NCBI RefSeq assembly: GCF_009903625.1
Contig: NZ_CP047569.1
Coordinates: 1,830,501 to 1,894,500 of the forward strand
Reading direction: 5' to 3'
DNA from: Microbulbifer sp. ALW1
Lineage (GTDB): Bacteria; Pseudomonadota; Gammaproteobacteria; Pseudomonadales; Cellvibrionaceae
Length of the DNA stretch: 64,000 nt
Each line of letters begins with the position of its first letter. Positions within the stretch are counted from its first letter, which is position 1. Positions 8,007-17,861 of the stretch are shown here, one piece after another. The position numbers and the translations under genes were made by a program. The notes under the pieces were generated by a model. The model saw only the letters and a list, made by a program, of their open reading frames with translations. It made no database searches and was not told the DNA's origin.

Positions 8007-9185
8007 ATGATCATCCAGCCGAAAGTTCGCGGATTCATCTGCACCAACGCCCACCCGCAGGGCTGCGCCGCCAACGTGCGCGAACAGATCGAATACATCA
8101 AATCCCAGCCCGCCATTGAAGACGGCCCCAAAAACGTGCTCGTCGTCGGCGCCTCCACCGGCTACGGCCTCGCCTCCCGCATCACCGCCGCCTTCGGCTG
8201 TGGCGCCAATACCCTCGGCGTATTCTTCGAGAAACCGCCGACCGACAAGCGCACCGCCTCCGCCGGTTACTACAACTCCGCTGCGTTTGAAGAAGAAGCC
8301 CACAAAGCAGGCCTCTACGCCAAAAGCATCAACGGCGACGCCTTCTCCAACGAAATCAAAGCCCAGGCCATCGACCTGATCAAACAGGATCTCGACAAGA
8401 TCGACCTGGTTATCTACAGCCTCGCCTCCCCCCGTCGTACCGACCCGGAAACCGGCGAACTGTACAGCTCCGTGCTGAAGCCCATCGGCAAGTCCTACAC
8501 CGCCAAAAACCTCAACACCGACAAACTGGAAATCTCCGACATCAGTGTTGACCCGGCGAACGAAGAAGAAATCGCAGCTACCGTCAAGGTCATGGGCGGC
8601 GAAGACTGGGAACTGTGGATGAAAGCGCTGGGCGATGCCGGGGTACTGGCGGACGACTGCAAAACCGTCGCCTACACCTACATCGGTGAAAAGCTCACCT
8701 GGCCGATCTACGGCCACGCCACTATCGGCAAGGCCAAAGAAGACCTGGACCGCGCCGCCAAGGCCATCAGCGATAGCGGTAGCGCCAGCGCCAACGTCGC
8801 GGTACTGAAAGCCCTGGTTACCCAGTCCAGCTCCGCCATCCCGGTGATGCCGCTGTACATCTCCCTCGTCTACAAAGTGATGAAGGAAGAGGGCACCCAC
8901 GAAGGTTGTATCGAGCAGCTGTACCGCCTCTATACCGAAGGCCTGTACACCGACAGCCCGCGCCTGGACGACACCAATCGTTTCCGTATGGATGACAAGG
9001 AACTGCGTGCGGAAACCCAGGCCAAAATCGAAAAACTGTGGCCGGAAGTGACCGAAGCAAACCTGTTCGAGCTGACCGACTACAAAGGTTATGCCGACGA
9101 CTTCCTCAAACTGTTTGGCTTTGGTGTAAAAGGCGTCGATTACGAGGCCGACACCAGCCCGCTGGTGGAAGCGGACTTCAAGTAA
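8007..9185 (+). CDS. fabV: enoyl-[acyl-carrier-protein] reductase / trans-2-enoyl-CoA reductase FabV
   Basis: 392 residues, full length for FabV. It performs the NADH-dependent last reduction of fatty-acid elongation in the cytoplasm. The nucleotide-binding loop [11 protein letters not shown] is at 48-58. The long-spaced catalytic pair Tyr235-x8-Lys244 ([10 protein letters not shown]) is diagnostic of FabV against FabI. The N-terminal [20 protein letters not shown] is also FabV-specific. FabV enzymes are typically insensitive to triclosan. It is a monocistronic gene with a terminator 25 bp downstream. Confidence 0.97.
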   Translation: MIIQPKVRGFICTNAHPQGCAANVREQIEYIKSQPAIEDGPKNVLVVGASTGYGLASRITAAFGCGANTLGVFFEKPPTDKRTASAGYYNSAAFEEEAHKAGLYAKSINGDAFSNEIKAQAIDLIKQDLDKIDLVIYSLASPRRTDPETGELYSSVLKPIGKSYTAKNLNTDKLEISDISVDPANEEEIAATVKVMGGEDWELWMKALGDAGVLADDCKTVAYTYIGEKLTWPIYGHATIGKAKEDLDRAAKAISDSGSASANVAVLKALVTQSSSAIPVMPLYISLVYKVMKEEGTHEGCIEQLYRLYTEGLYTDSPRLDDTNRFRMDDKELRAETQAKIEKLWPEVTEANLFELTDYKGYADDFLKLFGFGVKGVDYEADTSPLVEADFK

Positions 9186-9210
9186 GTTCATTCTCCGCTC
9201 GAAACAAAAG

Positions 9211-9238
9211 ACGCCATCCTTTCCGATGGCGTTTTTTT
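9211..9238 (+). terminator. rho-independent terminator of fabV
   Basis: Stem ACGCCATC (9211-9218) with GATGGCGT (9225-9232), 6-nt loop, T-run to 9238. Confidence 0.92.
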
Positions 9239-9360
9239 ATGCCTGCAACAAATGCGAACCTGTACGGACGACTGTTACTTGTCAGTGATCTGGCGAACTC
9301 CGGGCGGTGTAAGCGCAGCAGCTATACTGACGAAATCGCCTTCCGTTAACCTCCGTGCCG

Positions 9361-9960
9361 ATGAATATTTTTGCGTATGTAATCAACTTCGTCCTGCTGC
9401 TTGTTGCCCTGGCCATCACCCTGATGCTAGGCGATCTGGTGCGCGCCTTTCGCGAGCGGCAGTTAATTTCTTTGCATTGGTTGGTTCCCGTATGGGTGCT
9501 GCTGATAATCGCCTGGCAGTTTCAATTGCTGTGGGGAGCGTTTGAACTGCACAAACTGCAGAAAGACTGGACGGCGCTGGAGTTTGGTCTGCTGATCGGA
9601 CTGACCTTGATTTTGTGCGTTGCCAGTCGATTGATTGTGCCGGGGCGCACCGCACAGGAGAGCCTGGGGGAGCAGCCGCACGATTCCGCCAAAAGCGCAT
9701 TTGAGCGTTTCCGCTTCAACGGAAAATGGGCTATAGCCTGCCTGGCGATCTATTTTTTCTGCGCCTACCTGATCAATATTTTCCTGTTCGATTTGGGAAT
9801 CTATAACCCGAACAATGTGGAAGATCTCGCACTGGCCGTGTTACTGGTATTGCTGACCTGTTCGAAGAAACCTTCGTACTGGACCCTGGGGACGGCACTT
9901 TTTGCCCTTGCCTCGGTGGTCGGTATCGTGGTTTTGAGCCCCGCCCATTACGCCAACTGA
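9361..9960 (+). CDS. conserved multi-pass membrane protein of unknown function
   Basis: About 199 residues with five to six hydrophobic segments (for example YVINFVLLLVALAITLMLGD, LVPVWVLLIIAWQFQLLW, WAIACLAIYFFCAYLINIFL). No catalytic or binding motif is recognisable. The ATG at 9361 was preferred to a GTG two codons earlier; neither has a convincing ribosome binding site. It stands alone between fabV and the aldo/keto reductase gene. Confidence 0.7.
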   Translation: MNIFAYVINFVLLLVALAITLMLGDLVRAFRERQLISLHWLVPVWVLLIIAWQFQLLWGAFELHKLQKDWTALEFGLLIGLTLILCVASRLIVPGRTAQESLGEQPHDSAKSAFERFRFNGKWAIACLAIYFFCAYLINIFLFDLGIYNPNNVEDLALAVLLVLLTCSKKPSYWTLGTALFALASVVGIVVLSPAHYAN

Positions 9961-10102
9961 TGTCGTTTAATTGATAGTCCAGCGCTGTCCGTTTGTACCC
10001 TCCGCACTTCTGTCGGCATAATGCGGCATCTTTTCTCAAATTTTTTCGGCCTTGCTTTCCTTCGCGGTGAGTAGGTTGTACGTGCAGTAAACGGGAGTCG
10101 CA

Positions 10103-11146
10103 ATGGAATATCGCCAGCTGGGTAAAACGGATATTCAGGTCAGTAAAATTTGCCTGGGTACCATGACCTACGGGGAACAGAACTCGGAAGCGGAAGCCTT
10201 TGAACAGTTGGATTACGCCACCGCTAACGGCGTGAATTTTATCGACTGCGCGGAAATGTATCCGGTACCTCCCAAACCGGAAACCGCCGGGCGTACCGAG
10301 GAGTACATCGGTAACTGGATGGCCGCGCGCGGCAATCGCAATCAGTTGATTCTCGCCACCAAGGTGACCGGTCGCAGCAGTGCCAACTCCGGAGTCGGCC
10401 ATATTCGCGGTGGTCCCCGCCTCAGTCGGGCGCAGATTATCGCTGCCTGTGACAGCTCGCTGGCCCGCCTTAAAACCGACTATATCGACCTGTACCAGGT
10501 GCACTGGCCAGAGCGCCAGGCCAATTTCTTTGGCCAGCTGGGTTATGTGCACGGCGATGACGATGGTATCGACATCAGCGAAACCCTGGGGGCGCTGGAA
10601 GAGCTGGTTGCGCAGGGCAAGGTGCGTCACATCGGCCTTTCCAACGAAACCCCCTGGGGCATGCATCGCTATCTGCGGCTCGCCGCCCACGGTAATAAAC
10701 CGCGTATCGCCAGCATCCAGAACCCCTACAGCCTGCTGAACCGAACCTTTGAAGTGGGCTGCGCGGAAATGGCGATTCGCGAGCAGTGCGGTCTCCTGGC
10801 CTATTCACCGCTGGCGTTTGGCACTCTGAGTGGCAAATACCTCAATGGCGCAAAACCGGCGGGCGCGCGCCTTACCCTGTTTGAGCGCTTTCAGCGTTAC
10901 ACCGGTGAACGCGCCGTTTCCGCCACAGAGCAGTATGTGGACCTGGCGCGGGAGTGGGGGCTGGACCCGGCACAGGTGGCGTTGGCATTTGTCACTCAGC
11001 AACCCTTCGTTACCGCCAATATCATCGGCGGTACAACCATGGAGCAGCTGGTGTCGAATATTGCCAGCAGTGCGCTGGTGTTGAGTGCCGAGCAGCTGGC
11101 GGCCATCGAGGCGATTCACCGACAGAATCCCAACCCGGCTCCCTGA
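10103..11146 (+). CDS. tas: NADP(H)-dependent aldo/keto reductase, Tas family
   Basis: 347 residues beginning MEYRQLGKTDIQVSKICLGT, the typical Tas/YghZ start. The aldo-keto reductase tetrad shows as Asp/Tyr in FIDCAEMYPVPP, Lys in ATKVTGRS and His in LYQVHWPERQ. The insertion PVPPKPETAGRTEEYIGNWM is specific for E. coli Tas-like proteins. Cytoplasmic reductase of small carbonyls; the physiological substrate is not established for the family. The ATG is preceded by GGGAG. Confidence 0.92.
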   Translation: MEYRQLGKTDIQVSKICLGTMTYGEQNSEAEAFEQLDYATANGVNFIDCAEMYPVPPKPETAGRTEEYIGNWMAARGNRNQLILATKVTGRSSANSGVGHIRGGPRLSRAQIIAACDSSLARLKTDYIDLYQVHWPERQANFFGQLGYVHGDDDGIDISETLGALEELVAQGKVRHIGLSNETPWGMHRYLRLAAHGNKPRIASIQNPYSLLNRTFEVGCAEMAIREQCGLLAYSPLAFGTLSGKYLNGAKPAGARLTLFERFQRYTGERAVSATEQYVDLAREWGLDPAQVALAFVTQQPFVTANIIGGTTMEQLVSNIASSALVLSAEQLAAIEAIHRQNPNPAP

Positions 11147-11336
11147 GGTCGGTTCCTATCCGGTTGTTTTTTGTCAGTCGCTGGTTTCCTGGGGCTCGTC
11201 TCCTGGCACTTGTCGCCTGGCGCGGAAATATTGCGCCGGCGAACCTATACTCCTAGGAAGTGTTTCGCGCCGGTTGTTGCAAGGTCCAGACAGCGCATGC
11301 AGCGCCGGCATCCTTAGCATGCGAGGAGAATTTCTG

Positions 11337-11567
11337 ATGGAAACCGGTCACCACACCCTCAACGATCTGTTTGCCCAGCTGGGCCTGGGCTCTGACGACA
11401 ATGCTGTGGAGGACTTTCTCAGCCGCCATCACCTGGCGGGGGAGGAGCAGCTGGCAAGGGCTGAATTCTGGAGCGAGAGCCAGCGCAAGTTTCTGCATGA
11501 TGCGGTCACCGAAGATTCGGACTGGTGCGAAGTGGTCGACGAGCTGGATGCGCTGTTACGCCACTGA
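11337..11567 (+). CDS. small DUF2789-like protein
   Basis: 76 acidic residues (METGHHTLNDLFAQLGLGSD ... WCEVVDELDALLRH). The layout matches the short DUF2789 family common in gammaproteobacteria. The ATG at 11337 is set by GAGGAG about 8 bp upstream; an earlier in-frame ATG lies before that site. No enzymatic motif, function unknown. Confidence 0.75.
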   Translation: METGHHTLNDLFAQLGLGSDDNAVEDFLSRHHLAGEEQLARAEFWSESQRKFLHDAVTEDSDWCEVVDELDALLRH

Positions 11568-11829
11568 GCAGTGTGGCCAGCCGAATCCCGGCTGCGACTG
11601 AAAAGTCACGCCCGGGCCGGTGCGCTAACTGCGAAGTCCGTCGCCTGCGTACCGCTGCAGCGTGAGTATCCCCTGGGGCGCCCCATGGCTATAATGCGCC
11701 GTTTTCTTCCGGGCGCTCCCCCTTGAATGGCAAGCTGGACTTAAGAGGTTGACTCGTAGGTTGGACTTGAAGACTGGGGCATGAGAGTGGCCCGGCATTT
11801 AATTCCCGACAGCTGCTGTACGCCACTTT

Positions 11830-12786
11830 ATGGAAAAACCGCATTTTCGCGCCGCCCTGTTGCACCCGCGCTACTGGCTCACCTGGTTCTTATTCGGACT
11901 CTGGTTTCTCGTCGCACAGCTGCCTTATCGCTGGCAGATGTCCCTCGGGCGCGCCCTGGGCCGGTTGATGCTGCGTTTTGCCACTAGCCGCCGCATTATC
12001 GCTGAGCGCAACCTGGCGCTCTGCTTCCCGGAGCTCTCCGGTATTAAGCGCGAGCAGTTACTGCGTCGCAATTTTGCCTCCAACGGTATCGCTTTGATGG
12101 AAACCGGCATGGCCTGGTTTCGCTCCAGTCGCTGGCTGCGCAAGCGCTTCACCATCGAGGGGCTGGAATACCTGCAGCAACCCCAGAGCCGGGGGCAGGG
12201 CGTGGTGATGATGGCGATGCACTTCACCACCCTGGAAATTGGCGCCGCCTTTATGAGCATGAGCCATCCGGTGGATGGGATGTACCGCCCGCATAAAAAC
12301 CCCGTGTACGACTATATGCAGCGCAAGGGCCGCGAGCGCCACGGGGAAAGCTCCAATGTATTGCAGCGCAAAGATGTGCGCGGCATGTTGCGGGCGCTGC
12401 AGAAGGGGCGCGCCGTGTGGTATGCACCCGATCAGGATTACGGCATCAAGCAGGGTGTATTTGCCCCGCTGTTTGGTATTCCCGCCGCAACAGTGACCGG
12501 TACTTCCCGCTTTGCCCGGGTGGGTCGGGCACAGGTGGTGCCCTATACGGTGACTCGCCTGGAGGAGAAGGGGATTTACCAGGTGAAGGTATTCCCGCCG
12601 ATTGAGGAAATCCCGTCGGGGGACGAACTGAAAGACGCGGTGCTGGTCAATCAGTTTGTGGAAGCGCGCATGCGTGAGAATCCGTCACAGTACATGTGGG
12701 TACACCGCCGCTTCAAAACTCGCCCGGAGGGTGCGGAAAGCTTTTATCCCAAGCAGAAAAAACGGCGCAAAAAGCGCAAAAAATAA
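11830..12786 (+). CDS. lpxL: lipid A biosynthesis lauroyl/palmitoleoyl acyltransferase (LpxL/HtrB family)
   Basis: 318-residue inner-membrane enzyme that transfers a secondary acyl chain from acyl-ACP to Kdo2-lipid IV-A. An N-terminal membrane segment lies at about 17-33. The catalytic H-x4-D/E box is HFTTLE at 131-136, followed by the acceptor-binding MYRPHKNPVYDYM. The C-terminus ends in an unusually basic run (KQKKRRKKRKK). A TATAAT box at 11690-11695 may be its promoter. LpxL and LpxP cannot be told apart from sequence. Confidence 0.92.
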   Translation: MEKPHFRAALLHPRYWLTWFLFGLWFLVAQLPYRWQMSLGRALGRLMLRFATSRRIIAERNLALCFPELSGIKREQLLRRNFASNGIALMETGMAWFRSSRWLRKRFTIEGLEYLQQPQSRGQGVVMMAMHFTTLEIGAAFMSMSHPVDGMYRPHKNPVYDYMQRKGRERHGESSNVLQRKDVRGMLRALQKGRAVWYAPDQDYGIKQGVFAPLFGIPAATVTGTSRFARVGRAQVVPYTVTRLEEKGIYQVKVFPPIEEIPSGDELKDAVLVNQFVEARMRENPSQYMWVHRRFKTRPEGAESFYPKQKKRRKKRKK

Positions 12787-12923
12787 CCAGTTGTGGGCCA
12801 GGACCCTGATCGCCGGGCGGATACGCTTTTTGCGCTGGCATCGAACTGGCACGCTCAGTAACATACCGCATTCAATTTTTGGCGGTACAGGCCGGCCTTG
12901 GGCCGGTTGGAGAAGGAGTTGCA

Positions 12924-13799
12924 ATGATTTCCGGCAGTATGGTGGCACTGGCCACACCCATGTACGCAGATGGTAGCCTCGACTGGGACAAGCTGCACGA
13001 GCTGGTAGAGTGGCATATCGAGCAGGGCACGCGCGCCCTGGTGGCGGTAGGCACTACCGGTGAATCCGCCACCCTGGACGTGCACGAGCATCTGGAGGTC
13101 ATCCGCCGGGTGGTGGACCAGGTGGCCGGGCGTATCCCGGTGATTGCCGGTACCGGCGCCAACTCTACCACCGAGGCCATCGAGCTGACCGCCACCGCCG
13201 CCAAATGTGGCGCCGATGCCTGCCTGCTGGTCACTCCCTACTACAACAAGCCCACCCAGGAAGGCCTCTACCAGCACTACAAAGCAGTAGCCAAGGCCGT
13301 CGACATTCCCCAGATCCTCTACAATGTGCCCGGGCGCACCGCCGTGGATATGCTGCCGGAAACCGTGCAGCGCCTGACATCCGTGAGCAATATCGTCGGT
13401 ATCAAGGAAGCTACCGGGGACCTGGAGCGCGCGCGCCAGATCATCGAGATGGTGCCGGAAGACTTCGCGGTTTATTCCGGTGATGACGCCACCGCGGTGG
13501 AACTGATGCTGCTGGGTGGCCACGGTAATATCAGCGTGACTGCCAATGTGGCCCCCGCGGCGGTGGCGCAAATGTGTGAAGCCGCGCTGGTTGGCGACGG
13601 CGAAACTGCCCGCGCCATCAATCAGCGCATCGATATATTGCACAAAACGCTGTTTGTGGAGTCCAACCCGATACCCGTGAAATGGGCACTGAAGGAAATG
13701 GGGCGTATTGAGGGTGGCATTCGCCTGCCTCTCACCACATTGTCCGCAGAACACCACGGTGTTGTGCGTGATGCGCTGCGCAAAGCCGGCGTACTCTGA
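12924..13799 (+). CDS. dapA: 4-hydroxy-tetrahydrodipicolinate synthase
   Basis: 291 residues. It condenses pyruvate with aspartate semialdehyde in lysine and diaminopimelate synthesis. All key residues are at their classical positions: Thr44 and Thr45 (GTTGES), Tyr133 (ILYNVPGRT) and the Schiff-base Lys161 (GIKEATGD). The ATG at 12924 follows AAGGAG at 12913-12918; a longer frame upstream lacks family similarity. bamC follows at 109 bp, the conserved dapA-bamC order. Confidence 0.97.
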   Translation: MISGSMVALATPMYADGSLDWDKLHELVEWHIEQGTRALVAVGTTGESATLDVHEHLEVIRRVVDQVAGRIPVIAGTGANSTTEAIELTATAAKCGADACLLVTPYYNKPTQEGLYQHYKAVAKAVDIPQILYNVPGRTAVDMLPETVQRLTSVSNIVGIKEATGDLERARQIIEMVPEDFAVYSGDDATAVELMLLGGHGNISVTANVAPAAVAQMCEAALVGDGETARAINQRIDILHKTLFVESNPIPVKWALKEMGRIEGGIRLPLTTLSAEHHGVVRDALRKAGVL

Positions 13800-13908
13800 C
13801 GGGTAACACTCGCAGGCGGTAGGACTGCTCTACGGAGCACATCGGGTGTCAACACCACTGCCGCACTGGACTATTTGCGATCAGGACTGATTCGACAAGG
13901 TACGAATA

Positions 13909-15087
13909 ATGACAAAATTTACCGCCGGAGCCCTGCTGTGCGCTGCGGTTACCACCCTGGGTGGCTGTGGCATCTTTGGCAAGGACGGTTACTTCCGCGA
14001 CCGCGGTGACGACTACCAGCTGGCCGATACGCTGCCACCGTTGCAGATGCCGGAAGGTATCAGCAGCAAAAACCAGGAAGAGCTGTACGAAATCCCCCAT
14101 ATCAATAACAGCGATGTGGAGCGCGGTGAATTTGTGGTGCCGCGCCCGCAGGCGCTGTCCGTCAATGCTGGCCTCGATAGGGTCAAGATCCAGAAGCTTG
14201 GCAACCGTCGCTGGGTGCTGGTGAACCAGCCGCCGGATGAAGTCTGGCCGCAACTGCATTACTTCCTGCGCACCGCCGGTCTGCAGCTGGCCATGTCTGA
14301 CGCCGGTGCCGGCACCATGGAAACCACCTGGTTGACGTTCGGGGAAAACCCGGAAAGCAAAGACAAATACCGCCTGCAGGTCGAGTCCGGGGTGCAGCCG
14401 GATACCACCGAGATCCATGTGCGTCACCTCGCAGTGCCGCTGGACGCGCCCGTGGGCGGTTCGGTCAATTGGCCGGCGCAGTCCAGCGATCCCGAGCGCG
14501 AGGGCTGGATGATCGATGAAATGTCCGGTGCCCTGGCCGCGGAGTCTACCGGTGCTGCGGCGTCCCTGGTGGCTCAGGCCATCGGTGGCGGCAAGGTCAA
14601 GGTGCAGGTGATGGAGCCGGCGGGCAAAGAGCCGTTTATCGCACTGGACCTGGCCATGAACCGCGCCTGGGCCACTGTGGCCCACGCCCTGAATACCGGG
14701 GCTTACCGGCTGCACAAAGAGGATGCTGACCTTGGGATTCTCTACGTGACTTACGACAGCGATCGCGAGTTGTCGGAAGAAGACGACGGTTGGTTCTCCA
14801 GCTGGCGTTCCGGCAAGGGCGAAGACAAGCTGGCGAAGTCGGCCGATGCTTTCAGCCTGCAGCAGGTACTGGCAAATATCGACACCAGTGCTACCGCCGA
14901 GCCGGCCCTGTTTGCCAATTTACAGGGGCTGGGTGGTGCACCGGACAGCAATATCCCGGGGTATCTGGTGGTACTGCGCGGTGTGGATAACTCCATCGAA
15001 GTGCGTATCCGCAATACTCGCGGTCAGCCGCTGTCCCGCGCCAAAACCTCGGAACTGCTGATGGCGATCCGCCAGAACCTGATCTGA
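13909..15087 (+). CDS. bamC: outer membrane assembly lipoprotein BamC
   Basis: 392 residues. The signal peptide has lipobox LGGC, so Cys20 would be lipidated. The unstructured N-terminal part contains LADTLPPLQMPEGIS, which in E. coli BamC contacts BamD. Two helix-grip domains follow (about 95-230 and 240-392). It is a non-essential partner of the BAM outer-membrane protein insertion machine. Location downstream of dapA supports the assignment. Confidence 0.93.
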   Translation: MTKFTAGALLCAAVTTLGGCGIFGKDGYFRDRGDDYQLADTLPPLQMPEGISSKNQEELYEIPHINNSDVERGEFVVPRPQALSVNAGLDRVKIQKLGNRRWVLVNQPPDEVWPQLHYFLRTAGLQLAMSDAGAGTMETTWLTFGENPESKDKYRLQVESGVQPDTTEIHVRHLAVPLDAPVGGSVNWPAQSSDPEREGWMIDEMSGALAAESTGAAASLVAQAIGGGKVKVQVMEPAGKEPFIALDLAMNRAWATVAHALNTGAYRLHKEDADLGILYVTYDSDRELSEEDDGWFSSWRSGKGEDKLAKSADAFSLQQVLANIDTSATAEPALFANLQGLGGAPDSNIPGYLVVLRGVDNSIEVRIRNTRGQPLSRAKTSELLMAIRQNLI

Positions 15088-15111
15088 CGAAAGGCTTTTT
15101 AGGATCTGTTG

Positions 15112-15885
15112 ATGGCGATCAGATTTGCCTCCCTGGGCAGTGGCAGTAAGGGCAATGGCACTCTGGTCGCCTCTGGTGACCACTGCCTGCTGGTGGACTG
15201 CGGTTTCACCATCAAGGAGACCGAGCGGCGCATGGCGCGGCTCGGTCTTACCCCGTCCGAACTCTCTGCAATCCTTGTTACCCACGAGCACAGCGACCAT
15301 ATGGGCGGCGTCGGCCCCCTGGCGCGTAAGTACCGCCTGCCGGTCTATCTGACGCCGGGTACCCTGCGGGCCCGGGATATCGGCAGCCTGCCACAGGTGG
15401 TGCTGATTGAGGGCCACCAGCCGTTCTCGGTGGGGGATATCCAGGTAACACCGGTTGCGGTGCCCCACGATGCCCGCGAAGCGGCCCAGTTTGTATTTCG
15501 CAGTCGCGGCAGCAGCCTGGGTTTGCTCACGGACCTGGGGACCATCACTCCCCATGTGGAATCCCATTTTGGCGACTGCGATGCGCTGGTGCTGGAGGCC
15601 AACCACGACCCGCAAATGCTGGCCCAGGGGCCATACCCTCCATCGCTCAAGCGTCGGGTAGGCGGCGCCTATGGCCACCTCAGCAATCAGCAGGCGGCCG
15701 GGTTTCTGCAGCGTGTGGGCAGCGAGCGCCTGCAGCATTTGGTGGTGGCACATATCAGTGAAAAAAATAACAGCCTGGAACTTGCCCAGGCCGCGCTTGC
15801 AGACGCCGCGGCCAAGGCCGCCAACTGTATCTTTGCCTGTCAGCAGGAAGGGTTTGACTGGCTGCAGATAGAGCAGGCAGAGTAA
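15112..15885 (+). CDS. MBL-fold metallo-hydrolase, YycJ/WalJ-like
   Basis: 257 residues with metallo-beta-lactamase metal motifs: HEHSDHMGG, the His in VPHDAREAA, Asp in DCDALVLEANHD and a late His (VVAHISEKNNS). Similar to the YycJ group, probably a nuclease or phosphodiesterase; substrate unproven. The ATG at 15112 is preferred to the TTG one codon earlier. It starts 24 bp after bamC, so it is likely co-transcribed with dapA-bamC, as in other gammaproteobacteria. Confidence 0.88.
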   Translation: MAIRFASLGSGSKGNGTLVASGDHCLLVDCGFTIKETERRMARLGLTPSELSAILVTHEHSDHMGGVGPLARKYRLPVYLTPGTLRARDIGSLPQVVLIEGHQPFSVGDIQVTPVAVPHDAREAAQFVFRSRGSSLGLLTDLGTITPHVESHFGDCDALVLEANHDPQMLAQGPYPPSLKRRVGGAYGHLSNQQAAGFLQRVGSERLQHLVVAHISEKNNSLELAQAALADAAAKAANCIFACQQEGFDWLQIEQAE

Positions 15886-15961
15886 CCACTTTCCCGCCGC
15901 CGGCGCCGGTAGCGTTGGTGGCACCATCCCACTTTTTCCAATAAGAAACGGAGTTTCATCT

Positions 15962-16825
15962 GTGGCAGCACTCGACTACCTCTCGCGCACCGACAGCGGC
16001 ACCTTGTATGGCAAGCCCGGCCTGGATTTGCTCTTGATTGAAACCGGGTTGTGTCGCGCGGTAATCTCCCTGCAGGGTGCCCAGGTGCTGGAGTTTACCG
16101 CCGAAGGCCGTGCGCCCTTGCTGTGGCTGAGCCCGAGTGCCCAGTTTGAACCGGGTACCGCCGTACGCGGTGGCGTCCCGCTGTGCCTGCCGTGGTTCGG
16201 CGAAAACCGCCGCGACCCGAGCAAACCCAAGCACGGGCTGGTGCGCAACCAATTGTGGGAGCTGTCAGGTACTGATGAGCTGGCCGACGGCACCCTCGTG
16301 CTGGACTTTCGCTTTGTACACCCTGGCGACACGCTGTTTGCCGCCAGCTTTGAATGCGCTCTCAAAGTTTCCCTGGGTAAATCCCTCGGTTTCGACCTGA
16401 GTCTCACCAACACCGCCGCGGAGGCTGCGGAGTACAGCTGGGCCCTGCACACTTACTTTGCGGTGGACAATGTGGCCGAGGTGGAAGTTGAGGGGCTCGA
16501 GGGTGTGGAATACCTGGATAAAACCCGGGGCTTTGCCCGCGATTGCCTGGAGGGGCTGCAGACCTTTCCCACGGAAGTGGATCGGGTATTCGAGCAGGCG
16601 CCCGCCCGCCAGACCATCCGCACACCCAATCCCATCACCGCGGACAGCGAAAACTGCCACACGGTGATCACTTGGAACCCCGGTGCCGAGCTGGCTGCCA
16701 CTTTGGCGGATATCGGCGCGGACTATCGCGGTTTCGTTTGTGTGGAGCACGGTAACGCCTTTGCCGACAGCTGGCAGTTGCAGCCGGGTGAAAGCGCCAG
16801 TGCCCGCTTGACCCTCAGCCGCTAA
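15962..16825 (+). CDS. D-hexose-6-phosphate mutarotase (YeaD-like aldose 1-epimerase)
   Basis: 287 residues of the galactose-mutarotase beta-sandwich fold. Features include GVPLCLPWFGENRRDPSKPK, the histidine in SWALHTYF and FVCVEHGNAF with the late glutamate region of the YeaD group. It interconverts alpha and beta anomers of hexose 6-phosphates. A GTG start at 15962 is indicated by GGAG at 15950-15953. The zntB-like gene follows by 18 bp. Confidence 0.9.
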   Translation: MAALDYLSRTDSGTLYGKPGLDLLLIETGLCRAVISLQGAQVLEFTAEGRAPLLWLSPSAQFEPGTAVRGGVPLCLPWFGENRRDPSKPKHGLVRNQLWELSGTDELADGTLVLDFRFVHPGDTLFAASFECALKVSLGKSLGFDLSLTNTAAEAAEYSWALHTYFAVDNVAEVEVEGLEGVEYLDKTRGFARDCLEGLQTFPTEVDRVFEQAPARQTIRTPNPITADSENCHTVITWNPGAELAATLADIGADYRGFVCVEHGNAFADSWQLQPGESASARLTLSR

Positions 16826-16843
16826 CCTGCCGGGAGCCGCCCC

Positions 16844-17812
16844 ATGGAATCCGGATTGATCCACGCGTATCTGCTCGATGGCAGCGGCAAAGGCCGCCGC
16901 CTCAGCTGGGCCGAGGTAAAGGACTGGCAGCCCTCCCAGGGGCGCCTGTGGCTGCATTTCGACTATACCGCTCCGGAAACTCGAGCCTGGATCACCGGCC
17001 CGGCCAAACTCGATTCCCTGGTCTCCGATGCGCTGCTGACGGAGGAGACCCGCCCCAGAACCACCAGCATTGGCGACGGCCTGCTGATCGCACTGCGCGG
17101 CGTCAATCTCAATCCGGAGTCGCAGCCAGAAGATATGGTGTCCATCCGTGTATGGGCGGAAGCAGACCGGGTGATCAGTACCCGCAAGCGCCAGTTGTTG
17201 TCCATCACCGATCTCTGTCATCAACTCGACAGCGGGCGCGGGCCGCGCAATTGTGCCGACCTGGTGGTTGAGCTGGCAGATCTGCTGGTGTGGCGTATGA
17301 GCGATACGGTGGAGTCCTTTGAGGAAACCATCGACGAGCTGGAAGACCGTGTGGTGGCGGGGGCCAGCGGCGCGCTGCGCCTGGACCTGGCGTTGCTGCG
17401 CAAGCAGACCATTACCCTGCGTCGCTACCTTTCCCCACAACGGGAGGCGCTGGCTCGCCTGATGGCGGAGAAAATGGACTGGGTGAGTGAGGGCAACCGG
17501 TTGCAGTTGCGCGAGGTCAGCGACCGTCTGTTGCGGCACATTGAGGATATCGATGCGGTGCGAGAGCGTGCGGCGGTAACCCAGGAGGAGTTGATGAGCC
17601 GGATATCCGAGCAGCTCAACAGCCGTATGTACGTACTGTCGATCATCGCCGCCATTTTCCTGCCCCTGGGGTTTCTCACCGGCCTGCTGGGGATCAATGT
17701 GGGGGGAATTCCCGGATCCGAGAATCCCCGTGCCTTCCTGATTTTCAGCGTGCTGCTGACGGTGACGGTCGCAATTCAGCTGGTGGTTTTCCGCTGGAAG
17801 AAGTGGCTCTAA
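16844..17812 (+). CDS. zntB: CorA-superfamily zinc transporter, ZntB-like
   Basis: 322 residues. A large cytoplasmic N-terminal domain rich in helices is followed by two C-terminal membrane helices (LSIIAAIFLPLGFLTGLLGI and the last about 20 residues). The signature after the first helix is GIN (LLGINVGGIPG), as in ZntB, rather than the GMN of CorA magnesium channels. Expected role: Zn2+ transport across the inner membrane. It converges on a thioesterase gene across a symmetric hairpin. Confidence 0.9.
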   Translation: MESGLIHAYLLDGSGKGRRLSWAEVKDWQPSQGRLWLHFDYTAPETRAWITGPAKLDSLVSDALLTEETRPRTTSIGDGLLIALRGVNLNPESQPEDMVSIRVWAEADRVISTRKRQLLSITDLCHQLDSGRGPRNCADLVVELADLLVWRMSDTVESFEETIDELEDRVVAGASGALRLDLALLRKQTITLRRYLSPQREALARLMAEKMDWVSEGNRLQLREVSDRLLRHIEDIDAVRERAAVTQEELMSRISEQLNSRMYVLSIIAAIFLPLGFLTGLLGINVGGIPGSENPRAFLIFSVLLTVTVAIQLVVFRWKKWL

Positions 17813-17830
17813 TCCGGACTTTGCCCCTGG

Positions 17831-17850
17831 TTTCCCGCAAATACGGGAAA
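17831..17850. terminator. hairpin between convergent genes, possible bidirectional terminator
   Basis: TTTCCCG (17831-17837) pairs with CGGGAAA (17844-17850) around a 6-nt loop, in the 49-bp gap between convergent genes. There is no long T-run. Confidence 0.5.
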
Positions 17851-17861
17851 GTCTGGGGGCG

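Noticed and set aside
7959..9191. 410-residue frame antisense to fabV
   Set aside because: Gly/Val-rich shadow of a GC-rich gene with strong codon bias; fabV on the plus strand has complete catalytic motifs.
16265..17539. 424-residue frame antisense to the mutarotase and zntB-like genes
   Set aside because: It spans two well-supported genes on the other strand and shows no domain.
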